Below, in pieces: positions 19,437-29,411 of a DNA stretch of 64,000 nt. The DNA comes from Candidatus Rokuibacteriota bacterium. GTDB lineage: Bacteria > Methylomirabilota > Methylomirabilia > Rokubacteriales > CSP1-6. Under the pieces are notes generated by a model. That model worked only from the letters and a program-made list of their open reading frames with translations, did no database searches and was not told where the DNA came from. The number at the start of each line of letters is the position of its first letter. Position 1 is the stretch's first letter. The stretch spans positions 1-64,000 of the forward strand of contig QHSI01000127.1 in the NCBI GenBank assembly GCA_003221515.1, read 5' to 3'. The translations under genes and the position numbers were made by a program.

Positions 19437-20159
19437 CTAGAGCGCGAACCGATCGCCCAGGTAGTTCTCCCGGGCGACTGGACTGGTGGCGATTTCGTTC
19501 GCGGTTCCGGCCACGAGGATCTTGCCGTCGTAGAGGATGTAGGCACGGTCGGTGATGGCGAGAGTCTCCCTCACGTTGTGATCCGTGATGAGGATCCCGA
19601 TGCCGCGCTCACGGAGGCGGGCCACGATCTCTTGGATGTCGCCGATCGCGATGGGATCGATTCCGGTAAACGGCTCGTCGAGCAGCAGGTACTGGGGCGA
19701 GGTCACGAGCGCCCGGGTGATTTCGAGCCGGCGGCGCTCGCCGCCAGACAGCGTGTAGGCCGGGTGGTGCGCGAGCGGAGTGAGGTCGAGCTCGCCCAGC
19801 AGCTCCTGGGCCCGCTCGCGCCGCTCGGCGCCCGACAGGTCGAGTGTCTCGAGGATCGCCAGGAGGTTCTCCTCGACCGTCAGCTTCCGGAACACCGACG
19901 ACTCCTGCGGAAGGTAGCCGACGCCCATGCGGCAGCGCTGGTACATCGGCAGCGAGGTGATCTCCTGGCCCTCCAGGAAGATCCGGCCGCCGTCGGACGC
20001 CAGCAGACCGACCATCATGTAGAAGGACGTGGTCTTGCCCGCGCCGTTAGGGCCGAGCAGGCCCACGACCTCGCCGCGCTGGATGTCGAGCGATACCGCG
20101 TCGACGACTTTCCGGCTCTTGAACCACTTCACCAGGCCTTGCGCGACCAGTCCTTCCAT
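19437..20159 (-). CDS. lptB: LPS export ABC transporter ATP-binding protein LptB
   Basis: 240 residues. Walker A GPNGAGKTTSFYMMVGL, Q-loop PQESSVFRKLTVEEN, signature TLSGGERRRLEITRAL, Walker B YLLLDEPFTGIDP and switch His in ITDHNVRETL all match LptB closely. It drives LPS extraction from the inner membrane with LptF and LptG, which are not in this window. ATG at 20159 (MEGLVAQGLVKWFKSRKVV) begins right after the lptA stop. The frame stays open further upstream, but that stretch is lptA antiframe sequence. Confidence 0.97.
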   Translation of the reverse strand: MEGLVAQGLVKWFKSRKVVDAVSLDIQRGEVVGLLGPNGAGKTTSFYMMVGLLASDGGRIFLEGQEITSLPMYQRCRMGVGYLPQESSVFRKLTVEENLLAILETLDLSGAERRERAQELLGELDLTPLAHHPAYTLSGGERRRLEITRALVTSPQYLLLDEPFTGIDPIAIGDIQEIVARLRERGIGILITDHNVRETLAITDRAYILYDGKILVAGTANEIATSPVARENYLGDRFAL

Positions 20160-20161
20160 CG

Positions 20162-20770
20162 TCAGTTCTTGCAGGGCTCGGCTGGCCGGCGCGCGACGAC
20201 CTGGCCGTCGGGTTTCCCGCCGTCGCGGGGATAGAAGGTCCCCTTGACCCGGTCCTGTTTGCCGCTCTCCACGACCGTACGATCCTGGGAGAGCAGGATG
20301 GTGATCGAGTCGCCGGAGACGACGTTGTCGTCCTGCCACATCCGTGCGTCGCCGCTCAACACAACCTGTTGCTCGAGATCGGAGTACTCCGCGCGCTGCG
20401 CGGTCGCGGTGCGACAGTCGCGGGTGACGACGCGGACATTGCCGGTCGAGACCGTCCGCTGGACGCGGTCACCCTTCTCGTCCAGGTACACCTCGACGCG
20501 GTCGGCGTACTGGACCGCATTGTTCTGGCGGGCGACCACGTTGCCGCTGAAGATGACCAGGCCTTGCTTGCCGAAGCGCTCCATCTTGTCGGCGTCCACC
20601 GTGAGCGGCTGCTGCGAGTCCGTCTTCCGCGATCCACTTGCCGGCGCGCTCGCGGCCGGCGCGTTCATCGCCGGCGCATTCGCGGGCGCCGTCTGGCTCC
20701 GCGAGGCCGTGCACGGCACGATGCTGGCCGCGAGGCCCAGGACGGCGGCGACCAGACGCCGGCAGATCAC
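20162..20770 (-). CDS. lptA: LPS transport periplasmic protein LptA
   Basis: 202 residues. A signal peptide (hydrophobic AAVLGLAASIVP, cleavage around SRS) is followed by an Ala/Pro-rich linker and then the OstA-like beta-jellyroll: PLTVDADKMERFGKQGLVIF, SGNVVARQ, ADRVEVYLDEKGD. It forms the periplasmic bridge between LptC and the outer-membrane LptD/E complex. The start is GTG at 20770, overlapping the lptC stop (GTGA). Confidence 0.93.
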   Translation of the reverse strand: MICRRLVAAVLGLAASIVPCTASRSQTAPANAPAMNAPAASAPASGSRKTDSQQPLTVDADKMERFGKQGLVIFSGNVVARQNNAVQYADRVEVYLDEKGDRVQRTVSTGNVRVVTRDCRTATAQRAEYSDLEQQVVLSGDARMWQDDNVVSGDSITILLSQDRTVVESGKQDRVKGTFYPRDGGKPDGQVVARRPAEPCKN

Positions 20771-21321
20771 TTCTTCGTCTCCGAGAAGATCGTGTGAACG
20801 CGGCCGGCCAGCGTCGTGGACTCGTCGGCCATCCTCACGTCGAGGGCGGTGCCGTCTGCGATCGCGCCGCCACGCGACAGCCGCACGGGCGCGTCGGTCC
20901 AGAGGCGCCGCTCGGCGCCCTGCCAGCGCAGCACGCTCGTTTCGAGCCGGAGCCCGTCGCTCGAGGTCAGCACGACGTTGTTCCGGATCTCCACGTTCTT
21001 GGTCGCCTCGTACAGGTCACCCTCCTCGCCGACGATCGTCCACGACCGATCGCGCTCGAACACGTTCACCGAGATGTTCCTGAGGGAGGTCCGTCCCTCG
21101 CCGTCGAAGATCAGGGCCTGCTCGGCTTTGAGCCGCCACCGCACGCCACCCGACTCCTCGTCGATCTGGGCGTCCTTGATCCGAAGGTCGGCGCTCGATG
21201 CGGCCGCGCCCGCCGACTCCACCGGAGCGGTTCGGCTCTTGGCGATGAGTGTGCCTGCGACCAGGAACACGAAGAGGGCGACTCCTCCGAGAATCGCCCC
21301 CGCCATGCTCTTCGCTTTCAT
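20767..21321 (-). CDS. lptC: LPS export system protein LptC
   Basis: 184 residues. One N-terminal membrane anchor (GAILGGVALFVFLVAGTL) precedes a periplasmic OstA-like fold; motifs such as GVRWRLKAEQALIFDGEG and VLTSSDGLRLETSVLRW are typical of LptC/YrbK proteins. It is the first gene of the lptC-lptA-lptB-rpoN-rapZ group and is preceded by a 96-base gap that holds the promoter candidate at 21333-21371. Confidence 0.9.
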   Translation of the reverse strand: MKAKSMAGAILGGVALFVFLVAGTLIAKSRTAPVESAGAAASSADLRIKDAQIDEESGGVRWRLKAEQALIFDGEGRTSLRNISVNVFERDRSWTIVGEEGDLYEATKNVEIRNNVVLTSSDGLRLETSVLRWQGAERRLWTDAPVRLSRGGAIADGTALDVRMADESTTLAGRVHTIFSETKK

Positions 21322-21332
21322 ACTCTGTAGAT

Positions 21333-21371
21333 TCTATAGGGAACGCGCAGAGGAATGCAATTTTGATACCA
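21333..21371 (-). promoter_or_regulatory. Candidate promoter of the lptC-lptA-lptB-rpoN-rapZ operon (sigma-54-like, overlapping a sigma-70-like -10)
   Basis: On the minus strand 21371-21356 reads TGGTATCAAAATTGCA, which has the sigma-54 framework TGG-N8-TTGCA with GG and GC at the required spacing. A start site about 12 bases on would leave an untranslated leader of about 25 bases before the lptC ATG. TATAGAAT further downstream could be a sigma-70 -10 element but would leave almost no leader. Single-site matches of this kind arise by chance, so this remains a candidate. Confidence 0.35.
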
Positions 21372-21417
21372 CGCTAGCTTGCCAGACACCGGCTAATTGC
21401 CGGAAACACAGGGAAAA

Positions 21418-22398
21418 CTAGACGATCTTCGTCCTGAGGATGTCGTGCATATGGATGACTCCGGCGGGCCGGTTGGACCCGTCGAGGATCACCAGGCTGG
21501 TGATCTGCCACGTTTCCATCACCTCGAGTGCCTTGGCGGCCAGTTCGTCGGCGCGGATGGTTTTGGGCTCGCGAGTCGCCACCTGGCCCGCCGTCAGCTC
21601 GTCGATGGACCCGCCCTTCAAGTAGAGGCGCCGCAGGTCGCCGTCGGTGATCACCCCGGCGAGCCGGCCCGCCGCATCGACGACGGTCGTCATGCCCTTG
21701 CGCTTGCGAGTCATTTCGGCAATGACCTCCCGCAGGGGCGTGTTCTCGGAGACGACTGGCATCGCGTCGCCCGTGAGCATCAAATCACCGACTCGAAACA
21801 ACGCGCGCCACCCCAGGGTGCCCCGCGGATGCAGCGCCGCGTAGTCCTCCGGACGCAGCCCGCGCAGCTCGAGCAGCGCGAGTGCGAGCGCGTCGCCGGC
21901 GGCGAGCGCCGCAGTGGTGCTCGACGTCGGCGCCAGATTCATCGGGCACGCTTCCTCGGCCACGCTCACGTCCAGCACGACCTCGCACTGGCGCGCCAGC
22001 GCGGAGGTCGGATTGCCGGTGAGCAGCACGATCGGCACGCCGAGCCGCTTGAGTGGCGGCAGGATCGCCAGCACCTCGTCCGTCTCGCCGGAGTTCGACA
22101 ACGCCAGCACCACGTCGCCGCGGGAGACCATGCCGAGATCGCCGTGCACACCCTCGGCGGGGTGGAGGAAGTACGCCGGCGTCCCGGTCGACGCGAGTGT
22201 CGATGCGATCTTGCGGCCAATCAGCCCCGACTTGCCCATGCCCGTGACGATCACGCGTCCGGCGCAGCGCCGCAAGAGCTCGACCGCGTGCTCGAAGCGC
22301 TCGTCGAGCTTGGGGATCAGACCGAGAATCGCCTCGGCCTCGAGCCGGAACACGCGCTCGGCCAGCCGCCGGATATCGGGCACGCGCTCGGGGCTCAC
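21418..22398 (-). CDS. kdsD: Arabinose-5-phosphate isomerase (KdsD/KpsF family)
   Basis: 326 residues. An N-terminal SIS domain ([15 protein letters not shown], then [15 protein letters not shown] and [11 protein letters not shown]) is followed by two CBS domains (for example [13 protein letters not shown] and [20 protein letters not shown]). It converts ribulose-5-phosphate to arabinose-5-phosphate, the first step toward KDO. The GTG start overlaps the kdsA stop codon (GTGA), so the two KDO enzymes are translationally coupled. Confidence 0.95.
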   Translation of the reverse strand: MSPERVPDIRRLAERVFRLEAEAILGLIPKLDERFEHAVELLRRCAGRVIVTGMGKSGLIGRKIASTLASTGTPAYFLHPAEGVHGDLGMVSRGDVVLALSNSGETDEVLAILPPLKRLGVPIVLLTGNPTSALARQCEVVLDVSVAEEACPMNLAPTSSTTAALAAGDALALALLELRGLRPEDYAALHPRGTLGWRALFRVGDLMLTGDAMPVVSENTPLREVIAEMTRKRKGMTTVVDAAGRLAGVITDGDLRRLYLKGGSIDELTAGQVATREPKTIRADELAAKALEVMETWQITSLVILDGSNRPAGVIHMHDILRTKIV

Positions 22399-23240
22399 GA
22401 GTCGCCGGCCGCCCGGATGGCGCCGAGTTGTCGCAGGAGCGGCGACAGGTCGTCGATACGCAGCATGTTCGGTCCGTCAGAGAGCGGCCGGCCGTCCGCC
22501 AGCGTGCGGTCGGGATCCTCGTGCATCTCCATGAACACCGCATCCACGCCGAAGGCCACCGCGGCGCGCGCCAGGGCCGGAACGTACCGGCGCTCGCCGC
22601 CCGACCGGTCGCCGGCGCCGCCGGGCAGCTGGACCGAGTGGGTGGCGTCGAAAACGATCGGGTAGCCGAGCTCCCCCATGATGGCGAGGCCGCGCATGTC
22701 GACCACGAGGTTGTTGTACCCGAAGCTCGTGCCGCGCTCGGTCAGTAATATTGCCTCGTTGCCCTTCGACAGGATCTTGTCGACGACGTTCTTCATGTCG
22801 CGCGGGGCCACGAACTGACCCTTCTTCACGTTCACCGGCTTGCCGGTCGCCGCGGCGGCCAAGATCAGGTCGGTCTGCCGGCAGAGGAACGCCGGGATCT
22901 GGATCACGTCGAGGACCTCGGCCGCCGGATCGACCTCGCTCACTTGATGCACGTCGGAGAGCACCGGCACCTTGAGCGTCTCGCGCACCTTGCGGAGGAT
23001 GCGCAAGCCTTCGACGAGCCCCGGGCCGCGGTAGCCGTTGACCGAGGACCGATTGGCCTTGTCGTAGGACGACTTGTAGATGAACGGCACCCGGCGCTCC
23101 GCCGTGATCTTCGCCAGGCGCTCGGCGGTCATGAGGGCGTGGCGCTCGTCCTCGATGGCGCAGGGGCCACCGATCAGCACGAGCGGACCGCCTCCCCCGA
23201 TGGTGATGGACCCGACCGTGACCGGCCGAGTGACTGTCAC
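22395..23240 (-). CDS. kdsA: 3-deoxy-8-phosphooctulonate synthase (KDO-8-P synthase)
   Basis: 281 residues. Family motifs are [66 protein letters not shown] and [12 protein letters not shown]. It condenses arabinose-5-phosphate with PEP to make KDO-8-phosphate for the LPS inner core. The start is GTG at 23240, sharing GTGA with the end of pyrG. The pyrG-kdsA-kdsD order is common in diderm bacteria. Confidence 0.97.
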   Translation of the reverse strand: MTVTRPVTVGSITIGGGGPLVLIGGPCAIEDERHALMTAERLAKITAERRVPFIYKSSYDKANRSSVNGYRGPGLVEGLRILRKVRETLKVPVLSDVHQVSEVDPAAEVLDVIQIPAFLCRQTDLILAAAATGKPVNVKKGQFVAPRDMKNVVDKILSKGNEAILLTERGTSFGYNNLVVDMRGLAIMGELGYPIVFDATHSVQLPGGAGDRSGGERRYVPALARAAVAFGVDAVFMEMHEDPDRTLADGRPLSDGPNMLRIDDLSPLLRQLGAIRAAGDS

Positions 23241-24835
23241 GTGCCGTGCTCCAACGCCGCGCGCACGAACCCCGAGAAGAGCGGGTGCGGGTCCCAGGGC
23301 CGAGAGCGAAACTCCGGATGGAACTGTCCCGCCACGAAGTACGGGTGCTCCGGGATCTCGATGATCTCGACCAGCTGCTTCTCGGCCCAGATGCCGGAGA
23401 CGCGCAGGCCGTTCTTCTCGAGCCGCGGGAGGTAGTCGTTGTTCACCTCGTAGCGGTGGCGGTGGCGCTCCTGGATGATTCCCTGGCCGTAGAGGCGCGA
23501 GGCGAGGCTCCCCTCGCCGAGGACGATGGGATAGTTGCCCAGCCGCATGGTGCCGCCCTTGTCGGCGATGCTCCGCTGGTCCGGCAGGAGGTCGATGACC
23601 CGGTGGGGCGCCGCCGGATCGAACTCGGAGGAGTTCGCGCCGGTGAGCCCACACACGTTCCGTGCGTACTCGATCACCGCGCACTGCATCCCCAGGCAGA
23701 TCCCGAAGTACGGCACGCGCTGCTCGCGCGCATAGCGCACCGCCTCGATCTTACCGAGGATCCCGCGGTCGCCGAAGCCCCCCGGCACCAGGATGCCGTG
23801 GATACCGCTGAACTGGGCGGCGGCGCCGTCCCGCTCGATGTGCTCGGCGTCGATCCACTGGACCTCGACGCGCGCATCGTTCGCGATGCCGCCGTGGGCG
23901 AGCGCCTCGACCAGGCTCTTGTAGGAGTCCTTCAGCTCGATGTACTTGCCGACCACCGCGATCCGCGTCTCCAGGCGCGGGGACTGGACCCGGCTCACCA
24001 CGCCTTCCCAGCGCGACAGGTCGATCGGCCGGGACTCGAGGTTGAGGAGCTTCACGATGATGTCGTCGAGGCCCTCCCGATGGAACACCAGGGGGACTTC
24101 GTAGATCGTGTCGACGTCCTTGGCGGTGATGACGGCCTCTTCCTCGACGTCGCAGAACAGGGCGATCTTCGACTTGATCCCCGGAGGCAGGTAGCGGTCC
24201 GTCCGGCAGAGCAGGATGTCGGGCTGGATACCGATCGCCCGCAGCTCCTTGACCGAGTGCTGGGTGGCCTTGGTCTTCAGCTCGGCGGCTGCGCGCATGA
24301 ACGGCACGAGCGTCAGGTGCACGTAGATGACGTTGTCGCGCCCGACGTCCTTCTTGAGCTGGCGGATCGCCTCCAGGAACGGCAGCCCTTCGATGTCGCC
24401 CACCGTGCCGCCCACCTCGACGATGACGATGTCGGTGTCGCGTCCGACCTTCCGGATCGACGCCTTGATCTCGTCCGTGATGTGGGGGATCACCTGAACG
24501 GTGCGGCCCAGATAGTCGCCCCGGCGCTCTTTCTGGATGACGGAGTAGTAGACCTTGCCGGTGGTGACGTTGTGGTCGCGCGTCACGCGACCCGAGGTGA
24601 ACCGTTCGTAGTGGCCCAGATCGAGGTCGGTCTCGCCGCCGTCGTCGGTGACGAAGACCTCGCCGTGCTGATACGGGCTCATCGTGCCCGCGTCGACGTT
24701 GATGTACGGATCCATCTTCTGCAGCGTCACCCGGAACCCACGCGCCTCCAACAGCGCCCCCATCGAGGCCGCCGCCAGCCCCTTGCCCAGGGACGAGACG
24801 ACGCCGCCCGTCACGAAGATGTATTTCGGGGCCAA
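23237..24835 (-). CDS. pyrG: CTP synthase
   Basis: 532 residues. The N-terminal synthetase domain opens with [20 protein letters not shown] and contains [20 protein letters not shown]; the C-terminal class I glutamine amidotransferase has [17 protein letters not shown] with its nucleophilic Cys and a late HPEF motif. It aminates UTP to CTP. The start is TTG at 24835, supported by a perfect AGGAGG five bases upstream; this Shine-Dalgarno lies inside the last codons of the preceding tRNA nucleotidyltransferase-like gene. An in-frame ATG at 24868 has no such site. Confidence 0.97.
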   Translation of the reverse strand: MAPKYIFVTGGVVSSLGKGLAAASMGALLEARGFRVTLQKMDPYINVDAGTMSPYQHGEVFVTDDGGETDLDLGHYERFTSGRVTRDHNVTTGKVYYSVIQKERRGDYLGRTVQVIPHITDEIKASIRKVGRDTDIVIVEVGGTVGDIEGLPFLEAIRQLKKDVGRDNVIYVHLTLVPFMRAAAELKTKATQHSVKELRAIGIQPDILLCRTDRYLPPGIKSKIALFCDVEEEAVITAKDVDTIYEVPLVFHREGLDDIIVKLLNLESRPIDLSRWEGVVSRVQSPRLETRIAVVGKYIELKDSYKSLVEALAHGGIANDARVEVQWIDAEHIERDGAAAQFSGIHGILVPGGFGDRGILGKIEAVRYAREQRVPYFGICLGMQCAVIEYARNVCGLTGANSSEFDPAAPHRVIDLLPDQRSIADKGGTMRLGNYPIVLGEGSLASRLYGQGIIQERHRHRYEVNNDYLPRLEKNGLRVSGIWAEKQLVEIIEIPEHPYFVAGQFHPEFRSRPWDPHPLFSGFVRAALEHGT

Positions 24836-24836
24836 C

Positions 24837-26483
24837 TCATCCTCCTTTCGCCAACCATTGTCTGACATGCTCCTCTTCCATCGCGCGGCTCGCGAGCATC
24901 CCGTCGAGCCGCGCGTCGCGCACCTCGGCGAGCACGCGCGCCACCGCCGGGCCGCGCGGAACGCCGAGCGCGACGACGTCATCGCCGCTGAGTGACGCGG
25001 AACGCGGCGGGAGCCCGACGAACCAGTCGAGCGTCTCGCGGATGGCCCGCGTCCCTCGCAGCCAGAGCCAGCCCAGCTCGACGGGGGCGCGGTCGCGGAG
25101 CAGGCGCGCGCGCTCACTGGGCGCGCCGGCGGCGAGGAGTCGGGAAGCGAGCGACTCGGCCGTCGACCGCGCACGCTCGAGCGTCACGAGCGGGCCCCCG
25201 GTGAGCCCGAGGCCGGCGAGCGCGGCGGCGGCGACGGCGTCGCGCTGGTCGGCGACGATCGTGAGCGCGGCGAGCTCGAGCGGATCGAGGGCGAGCGCCC
25301 GCGCGTGGGCCCACGCCAGCGCGGGAGGAAGCGCGGCTAGTCGGCGGCGGGTCGTGGCGGTGAAGCGCAGCCGGCCGTCGAGGAGACGGAAGGCGCCGAC
25401 GCCGCCGAGCCGCGCGAGGATGGCGCCGGCGTGGGGCTCGGCCAGGATGCGCTGGAGCTCGGCGGCGATCCGCTGGCCCGACAGCGCCTGGTACGGGACC
25501 AGGCGAAGCGCGAGCGCCTGGGCTCGCAGCGTGGCGCGCTCGAACGAGAGGCCGAGGCGCGCCGCGTACCGGGCGGCGCGAAAAATACGGGTCGGGTCCT
25601 CGACGAACGTGAGCGGATGGAGGCCGCGCAGCCGGCGCCGCGCGAGATCCGCGCGGGCGCCGAGCGGATCGATCAGGCCGAACTCGCCCGACGAGAGCTC
25701 GATCGCCATGGCGTTGACGGTGAAATCGCGCCGCCGCAGATCCTGGCCGATGCCGGCCGGCATCACGCGGGGGAGCGCGCCCGGCGACTCGTAGCGCTCC
25801 GAGCGCGACGTCGCGACGTCGATCCGCCCGAACGCGGACGTGTCCACCGACGCGGTCAGGAACCGGCGATGCTCCAGGAGCGTGCCGCCGAGCGTGCTCG
25901 CCAGCCGCCGCGCCACCGTGGGGCCGTCGCCCTCCACCACGACGTCGAGATCGCGCCCGGCGATCGGCGCGCCGCGCCAGAGGTCGCGCACGAGCCCGCC
26001 GACCAAAAAGGCGCGGCTGTCGTGCTCCTCCGCGATGCGGCCGATCGTCACGAGCAGCTCGCCTACGTCGGCCGCCAGCCCCCGGCCGACGTGGGCGGCC
26101 GCCGAGGCGTCGGGAAGCGCCACGCCGGCGAGGCGGCCGCTCACCGCGCCGCTGGGTCCCTTCGCGCCATGCACCACGACCAGCGGCGCGCCGCCGGCCA
26201 GGAGCCGCCGCACCGCCGTCTCGCCGGCGCGGTCGTCGACGGACGGCAGCGGCCGGGCGAGCGTCGTCGCCCGGAGCGTGCCGAGGCCGAGCGCGTCGGC
26301 GCGGACGAGATCGTCGCGGAGGACCCGCGCGGCGCCAGCCGTGAGCACGCCGGCGTTCCGCCGTCGCGCGAGCGCCAGCGCGTCGCGAACGCCCGCGCCC
26401 CGCGGCAGCGTCGCGGTCGCGATGTCGGCGAGATCCGCCGCCACGAGGCTCACCTGGGGATAGACGTGCGCGCGCTTCGCCAT
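24837..26483 (-). CDS. CCA tRNA nucleotidyltransferase / poly(A) polymerase family protein with N-terminal CBS-like region
   Basis: 548 residues. The first 150 or so residues resemble a degenerate pair of CBS motifs (for example [17 protein letters not shown] and [15 protein letters not shown]). Then comes the class II nucleotidyltransferase head: [25 protein letters not shown] (metal-binding D-x-D), [13 protein letters not shown] and the helical [19 protein letters not shown] neck. It should add CCA, or only A, to tRNA 3' ends; the split of roles cannot be told from sequence. ATG at 26483 is used; GTG at 26489 overlaps the xerD stop (GTGA) and is equally possible. Confidence 0.88.
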   Translation of the reverse strand: MAKRAHVYPQVSLVAADLADIATATLPRGAGVRDALALARRRNAGVLTAGAARVLRDDLVRADALGLGTLRATTLARPLPSVDDRAGETAVRRLLAGGAPLVVVHGAKGPSGAVSGRLAGVALPDASAAAHVGRGLAADVGELLVTIGRIAEEHDSRAFLVGGLVRDLWRGAPIAGRDLDVVVEGDGPTVARRLASTLGGTLLEHRRFLTASVDTSAFGRIDVATSRSERYESPGALPRVMPAGIGQDLRRRDFTVNAMAIELSSGEFGLIDPLGARADLARRRLRGLHPLTFVEDPTRIFRAARYAARLGLSFERATLRAQALALRLVPYQALSGQRIAAELQRILAEPHAGAILARLGGVGAFRLLDGRLRFTATTRRRLAALPPALAWAHARALALDPLELAALTIVADQRDAVAAAALAGLGLTGGPLVTLERARSTAESLASRLLAAGAPSERARLLRDRAPVELGWLWLRGTRAIRETLDWFVGLPPRSASLSGDDVVALGVPRGPAVARVLAEVRDARLDGMLASRAMEEEHVRQWLAKGG

Positions 26484-26485
26484 GC

Positions 26486-27370
26486 TCACGCGCGTGGGTG
26501 GAATCGTCGGTACATGCGCAGGAGCGTGGCCGACGGCAGGTGCGTGTAGATCTGAGTCGTCGCGATGTCGGCGTGGCCGAGCATCGTCTGGACCGAGCGG
26601 AGATCGGCGCCACCCTCGAGGAGATGGCTCGCGAACGAATGGCGGAGCACGTGCGGTGAGACGTTGCGACGAAGGCCGGCCTTCGCCGCCGCCCGTCGCA
26701 CGATCGCCCAGAGCGACTGCCGCGAGAGCGGTCCACCGCGCGGGTTCACGAACAGCCGACCGCTGTCGCGCTTGCGCGTGTAGAGTGGCCGCGCCTCGCG
26801 GAGATAACGCGTGATCCACTGCGCCGCTGCGGCCCCGAGGGGCACCAGGCGCTGCTGGCGACCCTTGCCGGTGCAGATGACGTAGCCTGCGGTGAGGTTG
26901 ACGTCCTCGCCGGCGAGGCCCAGGCACTCGGAGGCCCGCATGCCGGTCGCGTAGAGGAGCTCGAGCACCGTGCGATCCCGCACGCCGCGCGGCGAAGCCG
27001 GATCGGGCGCCTCGACGAGCGCCGCCGCGTCCTGCGGCGAGAGCGTGCGCGGGAGCGCCCGCGGCCGGCGCGGGACTTCCAGATGCTCGGTGGGATCGCG
27101 CCGGAGCTCACCCTCGCTGACCAGGTGCCGGAACAATCCCCTGAGCGCCGAGACACGTCGCGCCACGCTGGAGGAGCGAAGGCCGCGCGCGCGCAGACGC
27201 TCAAGGTATCCGACGAGATCGTCCGGGCTGGTCCGGCGGAGCGCGCGCCGCTGGTCGTTCAGGAACTGCGTGAAGTCGGTGAGATCGCGACGGTAGGCGG
27301 CGAGAGTATTCCGGGACGCCCCCCGCTCCGCCTGGAGAGCCCCGAGATACTCAACCACCACATCGGTCAT
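26486..27370 (-). CDS. xerD: Tyrosine recombinase XerD/XerC
   Basis: 294 residues, the normal Xer length. An N-terminal SAM-like core-binding domain (YLGALQAERGASRNTLAAYR) precedes the catalytic domain with Arg in LYATGMRASE, Lys in TGKGRQQRLVPL, HVLRHSFASHLLEGG (His-x-x-Arg), GHADIATTQIYTHL (His and the Tyr nucleophile). It resolves chromosome dimers at dif with a partner Xer protein. Location in a housekeeping operon and lack of flanking repeats argue against a phage integrase. XerC versus XerD assignment is tentative. Confidence 0.93.
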   Translation of the reverse strand: MTDVVVEYLGALQAERGASRNTLAAYRRDLTDFTQFLNDQRRALRRTSPDDLVGYLERLRARGLRSSSVARRVSALRGLFRHLVSEGELRRDPTEHLEVPRRPRALPRTLSPQDAAALVEAPDPASPRGVRDRTVLELLYATGMRASECLGLAGEDVNLTAGYVICTGKGRQQRLVPLGAAAAQWITRYLREARPLYTRKRDSGRLFVNPRGGPLSRQSLWAIVRRAAAKAGLRRNVSPHVLRHSFASHLLEGGADLRSVQTMLGHADIATTQIYTHLPSATLLRMYRRFHPRA

Positions 27371-27427
27371 AGAGTGACCACGTCGGATAGTATCACGACG
27401 CTCATGAATCGAGAAGCCGCGGCCCGT

Positions 27428-29005
27428 TCAGGCGCCCTCGGGGACGTCGCGCCCGCGCCGTCGGATCATTTGCGCGAGCACCGTGCGCTCGGACATGCCC
27501 AGCAGCACGCTGCCGAGCCAAAAGAGCGCGGCGCCGACGGTGATCGTCGCGGCCAGCCACGCGGCGTCGAGCGCGAGCGCCGCGCGCGGCGGCCACAGCA
27601 CGAGCGCCAGCCAGCAGACGCCGAGCAACGGCAGCGACGCGAGCGCGGCGCGCAGTGTCGTGCTCGCGAGCGCGCGCAGACCGAGCCGCCCGAGGCGGCG
27701 GCGGGCGACCAGGAGGAGCGCCAGCAGATTGACGTAGGCGCCGGCCGACGAGGCGCCGGCCAGGCCGGCGTGTCCCAGCGGTCCCATCAACGCGAGCGCC
27801 GCCACCACGTTGGCGCCGACCGCCACGATCCCCCAGCGCACGGCGGTCCTCGCTTCGCCCATCGCGTAGAACGCCTGCGCCGCGATGCGCGAGCCGGCGA
27901 ATCCCGCGAGTCCCACGGCGTACCACGCGAGCGCGTCCGCGGTCGCCGCGGTCTCGGCGGGTCCGAATCGCCCACGCTCGAAGAGGAGGCGGACGATCGG
28001 CGTCCGGAGCGCCACCAGCCCGATCGTCGCCGGCACCGACACGTACACGCCGAGCCGCAGCGCGAAGTTCAGCGTGCCGGCGAGCCCGGCCCGGTCCTGG
28101 GCGGCCGCTTGCCGTGCCATCACCGGGAGCGAGGCCGAGGCGAGCGCGATGCCGAAGACGCCGAGGGGAAACTCCATGACGCGGTCGGCGTAGTAGAGAT
28201 ACGAGATCGAGCCCTCCGACAGGAACGACGCTAGGAGCGTGTTCACGAACACCATCACCTGGACCGCCGCCAACCCGAAGACCGAGGGCAGGAGCAGGCG
28301 CGTGACTCGTCCGATCGCCGGATGGCCGAGCTCGGTCGATGGTTTCACCAGGAGGTCGCAGGCCCGCAGCCCCGGAACCTGTACGAGCAATTGACCGATC
28401 CCGCCGAGGAGCACGCCGAGCGCGAGCGAGAGGATCGGTGGCTCGAGATGCCGGGCGAGCAGCGCGACGGCGGCGATCATTCCCACGTTGAGCACCGCGG
28501 GACCGATCGCGCCGGCGAAGAACCGACCCTGCGAGTTCAGCACGCCCGTGGCCATCGCCGCGAGCCCGACCAGCGGCAGGTACGGGAACATCACCTGGGT
28601 CAACATGACCGCGAGCGCCGCCTTCCCCGGGTCGGCCATGAAGCCCAGCGCGATCACCCGCAGGATCCACGGCGCGGCGACGATGCCCAGCACCGTGGTC
28701 ACCGTGAGCGCGATGAGGGCCAGCCCCAGCACGGCGCGGAGCATGCGACGGAGCTCGGGTCGGGACCTCGTCGCCGCGTACTCCGTGAAGACCGGGATCA
28801 TCGCGGTCGAGAGGGCGCCTTCGGCGAGGAGGCGCCGCAGGATATTGGGGATTCGGAAGGCGACGAAGAATGCGTCGGTCACGGGCCCGGCACCGAACGT
28901 CCGCGCGACGAGCATGTCGCGCGCGAACCCGAGCACGCGGCTCAGCAGCGTCGCGGCGCCTATCGAGCCCAGCGCCTGGACGACCTGCCCCTCGCTCGCG
29001 CTCAT
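27428..29005 (-). CDS. murJ: Lipid II flippase MurJ
   Basis: 525 residues and about 14 predicted membrane helices. The N-terminal signature (GAATLLSRVLGFARDMLVAR, TDAFFVAFRIPN, LRRLLAEGALSTAMIPVF) is diagnostic for MurJ/MviN of the MATE-like superfamily. It flips the peptidoglycan precursor lipid II across the inner membrane. ATG at 29005 (MSASEGQ) fits family length; an ATG at 29032 adds MPQRPRNIK, and the open frame further upstream only translates the dispersed repeat. It is divergent from rpsT, an arrangement also found in enterobacteria. Confidence 0.96.
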   Translation of the reverse strand: MSASEGQVVQALGSIGAATLLSRVLGFARDMLVARTFGAGPVTDAFFVAFRIPNILRRLLAEGALSTAMIPVFTEYAATRSRPELRRMLRAVLGLALIALTVTTVLGIVAAPWILRVIALGFMADPGKAALAVMLTQVMFPYLPLVGLAAMATGVLNSQGRFFAGAIGPAVLNVGMIAAVALLARHLEPPILSLALGVLLGGIGQLLVQVPGLRACDLLVKPSTELGHPAIGRVTRLLLPSVFGLAAVQVMVFVNTLLASFLSEGSISYLYYADRVMEFPLGVFGIALASASLPVMARQAAAQDRAGLAGTLNFALRLGVYVSVPATIGLVALRTPIVRLLFERGRFGPAETAATADALAWYAVGLAGFAGSRIAAQAFYAMGEARTAVRWGIVAVGANVVAALALMGPLGHAGLAGASSAGAYVNLLALLLVARRRLGRLGLRALASTTLRAALASLPLLGVCWLALVLWPPRAALALDAAWLAATITVGAALFWLGSVLLGMSERTVLAQMIRRRGRDVPEGA

Positions 29006-29072
29006 CTTGATATTCCGCGGCCGCTGCGGCATGATGCAACGCGGCGTTCGATTCGACTCGATCGAGTCCGCA

Positions 29073-29130
29073 GTGGGCGCCGCAGGCCGTCGCGGGGCTG
29101 GGGCCCCGCCGGCCGAGGCGCGTCTATGAA
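29073..29130 (+). repeat. Dispersed GC-rich repeat, copy C (58 bp)
   Basis: Shares CGCCGCAGGCCGTCGCGGGG, GGGGCCCCGCCGGCCGAGG and CGCGTCTA with copies A and B, with a small deletion near its left end and T for G in the centre. It fills the gap between divergent murJ and rpsT and ends 16 bases before the rpsT start, in the same orientation as rpsT. Confidence 0.85.
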
Positions 29131-29145
29131 CCAAGGAGCATTCAC

Positions 29146-29397
29146 GTGGCGAATACGAAGTCGGCGATGAAACGAGTGCGGCAAAACGAGCGACAGCGTC
29201 TGCGTAACCGCGCCATCCGCACGAAGGTGCGCGGCACGATCAAGGACGCGCGCGCCGCCGAAGGCGCCGCGAGCTCCAGCGTCGTGCTGGAGGCCATTCG
29301 CGCCCTCGACAAGGCCGTCACCAAGGGCGTGATCCACCGCAACACGGCGGCGCGGAAGAAGTCGGCGCTGGCCCGCCGGCTCGTCACCGCGAAGTAG
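29146..29397 (+). CDS. rpsT: 30S ribosomal protein S20
   Basis: 83 residues, lysine/arginine rich, beginning MANTKSAMKRVRQNERQRLR, the standard S20 start, and ending with the family's LDKAVTKGVIHRNTAARKKS block. It binds 16S rRNA early in small-subunit assembly. The start is GTG at 29146 with AGGAG 8 bases upstream; non-ATG starts are common for rpsT and contribute to its autoregulation in E. coli. The leader immediately upstream is the dispersed repeat. The gene ends 14 bases before the convergent ceramidase-like gene. Confidence 0.97.
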   Translation: MANTKSAMKRVRQNERQRLRNRAIRTKVRGTIKDARAAEGAASSSVVLEAIRALDKAVTKGVIHRNTAARKKSALARRLVTAK

Positions 29398-29411
29398 CCC
29401 CCGCTCTTCGC

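Noticed and set aside
26486-27370. Tyrosine recombinase as evidence of an integrated element
   Set aside because: Length and motifs fit housekeeping XerC/XerD, neighbours are core genes and no flanking att-like repeats or tRNA are present.
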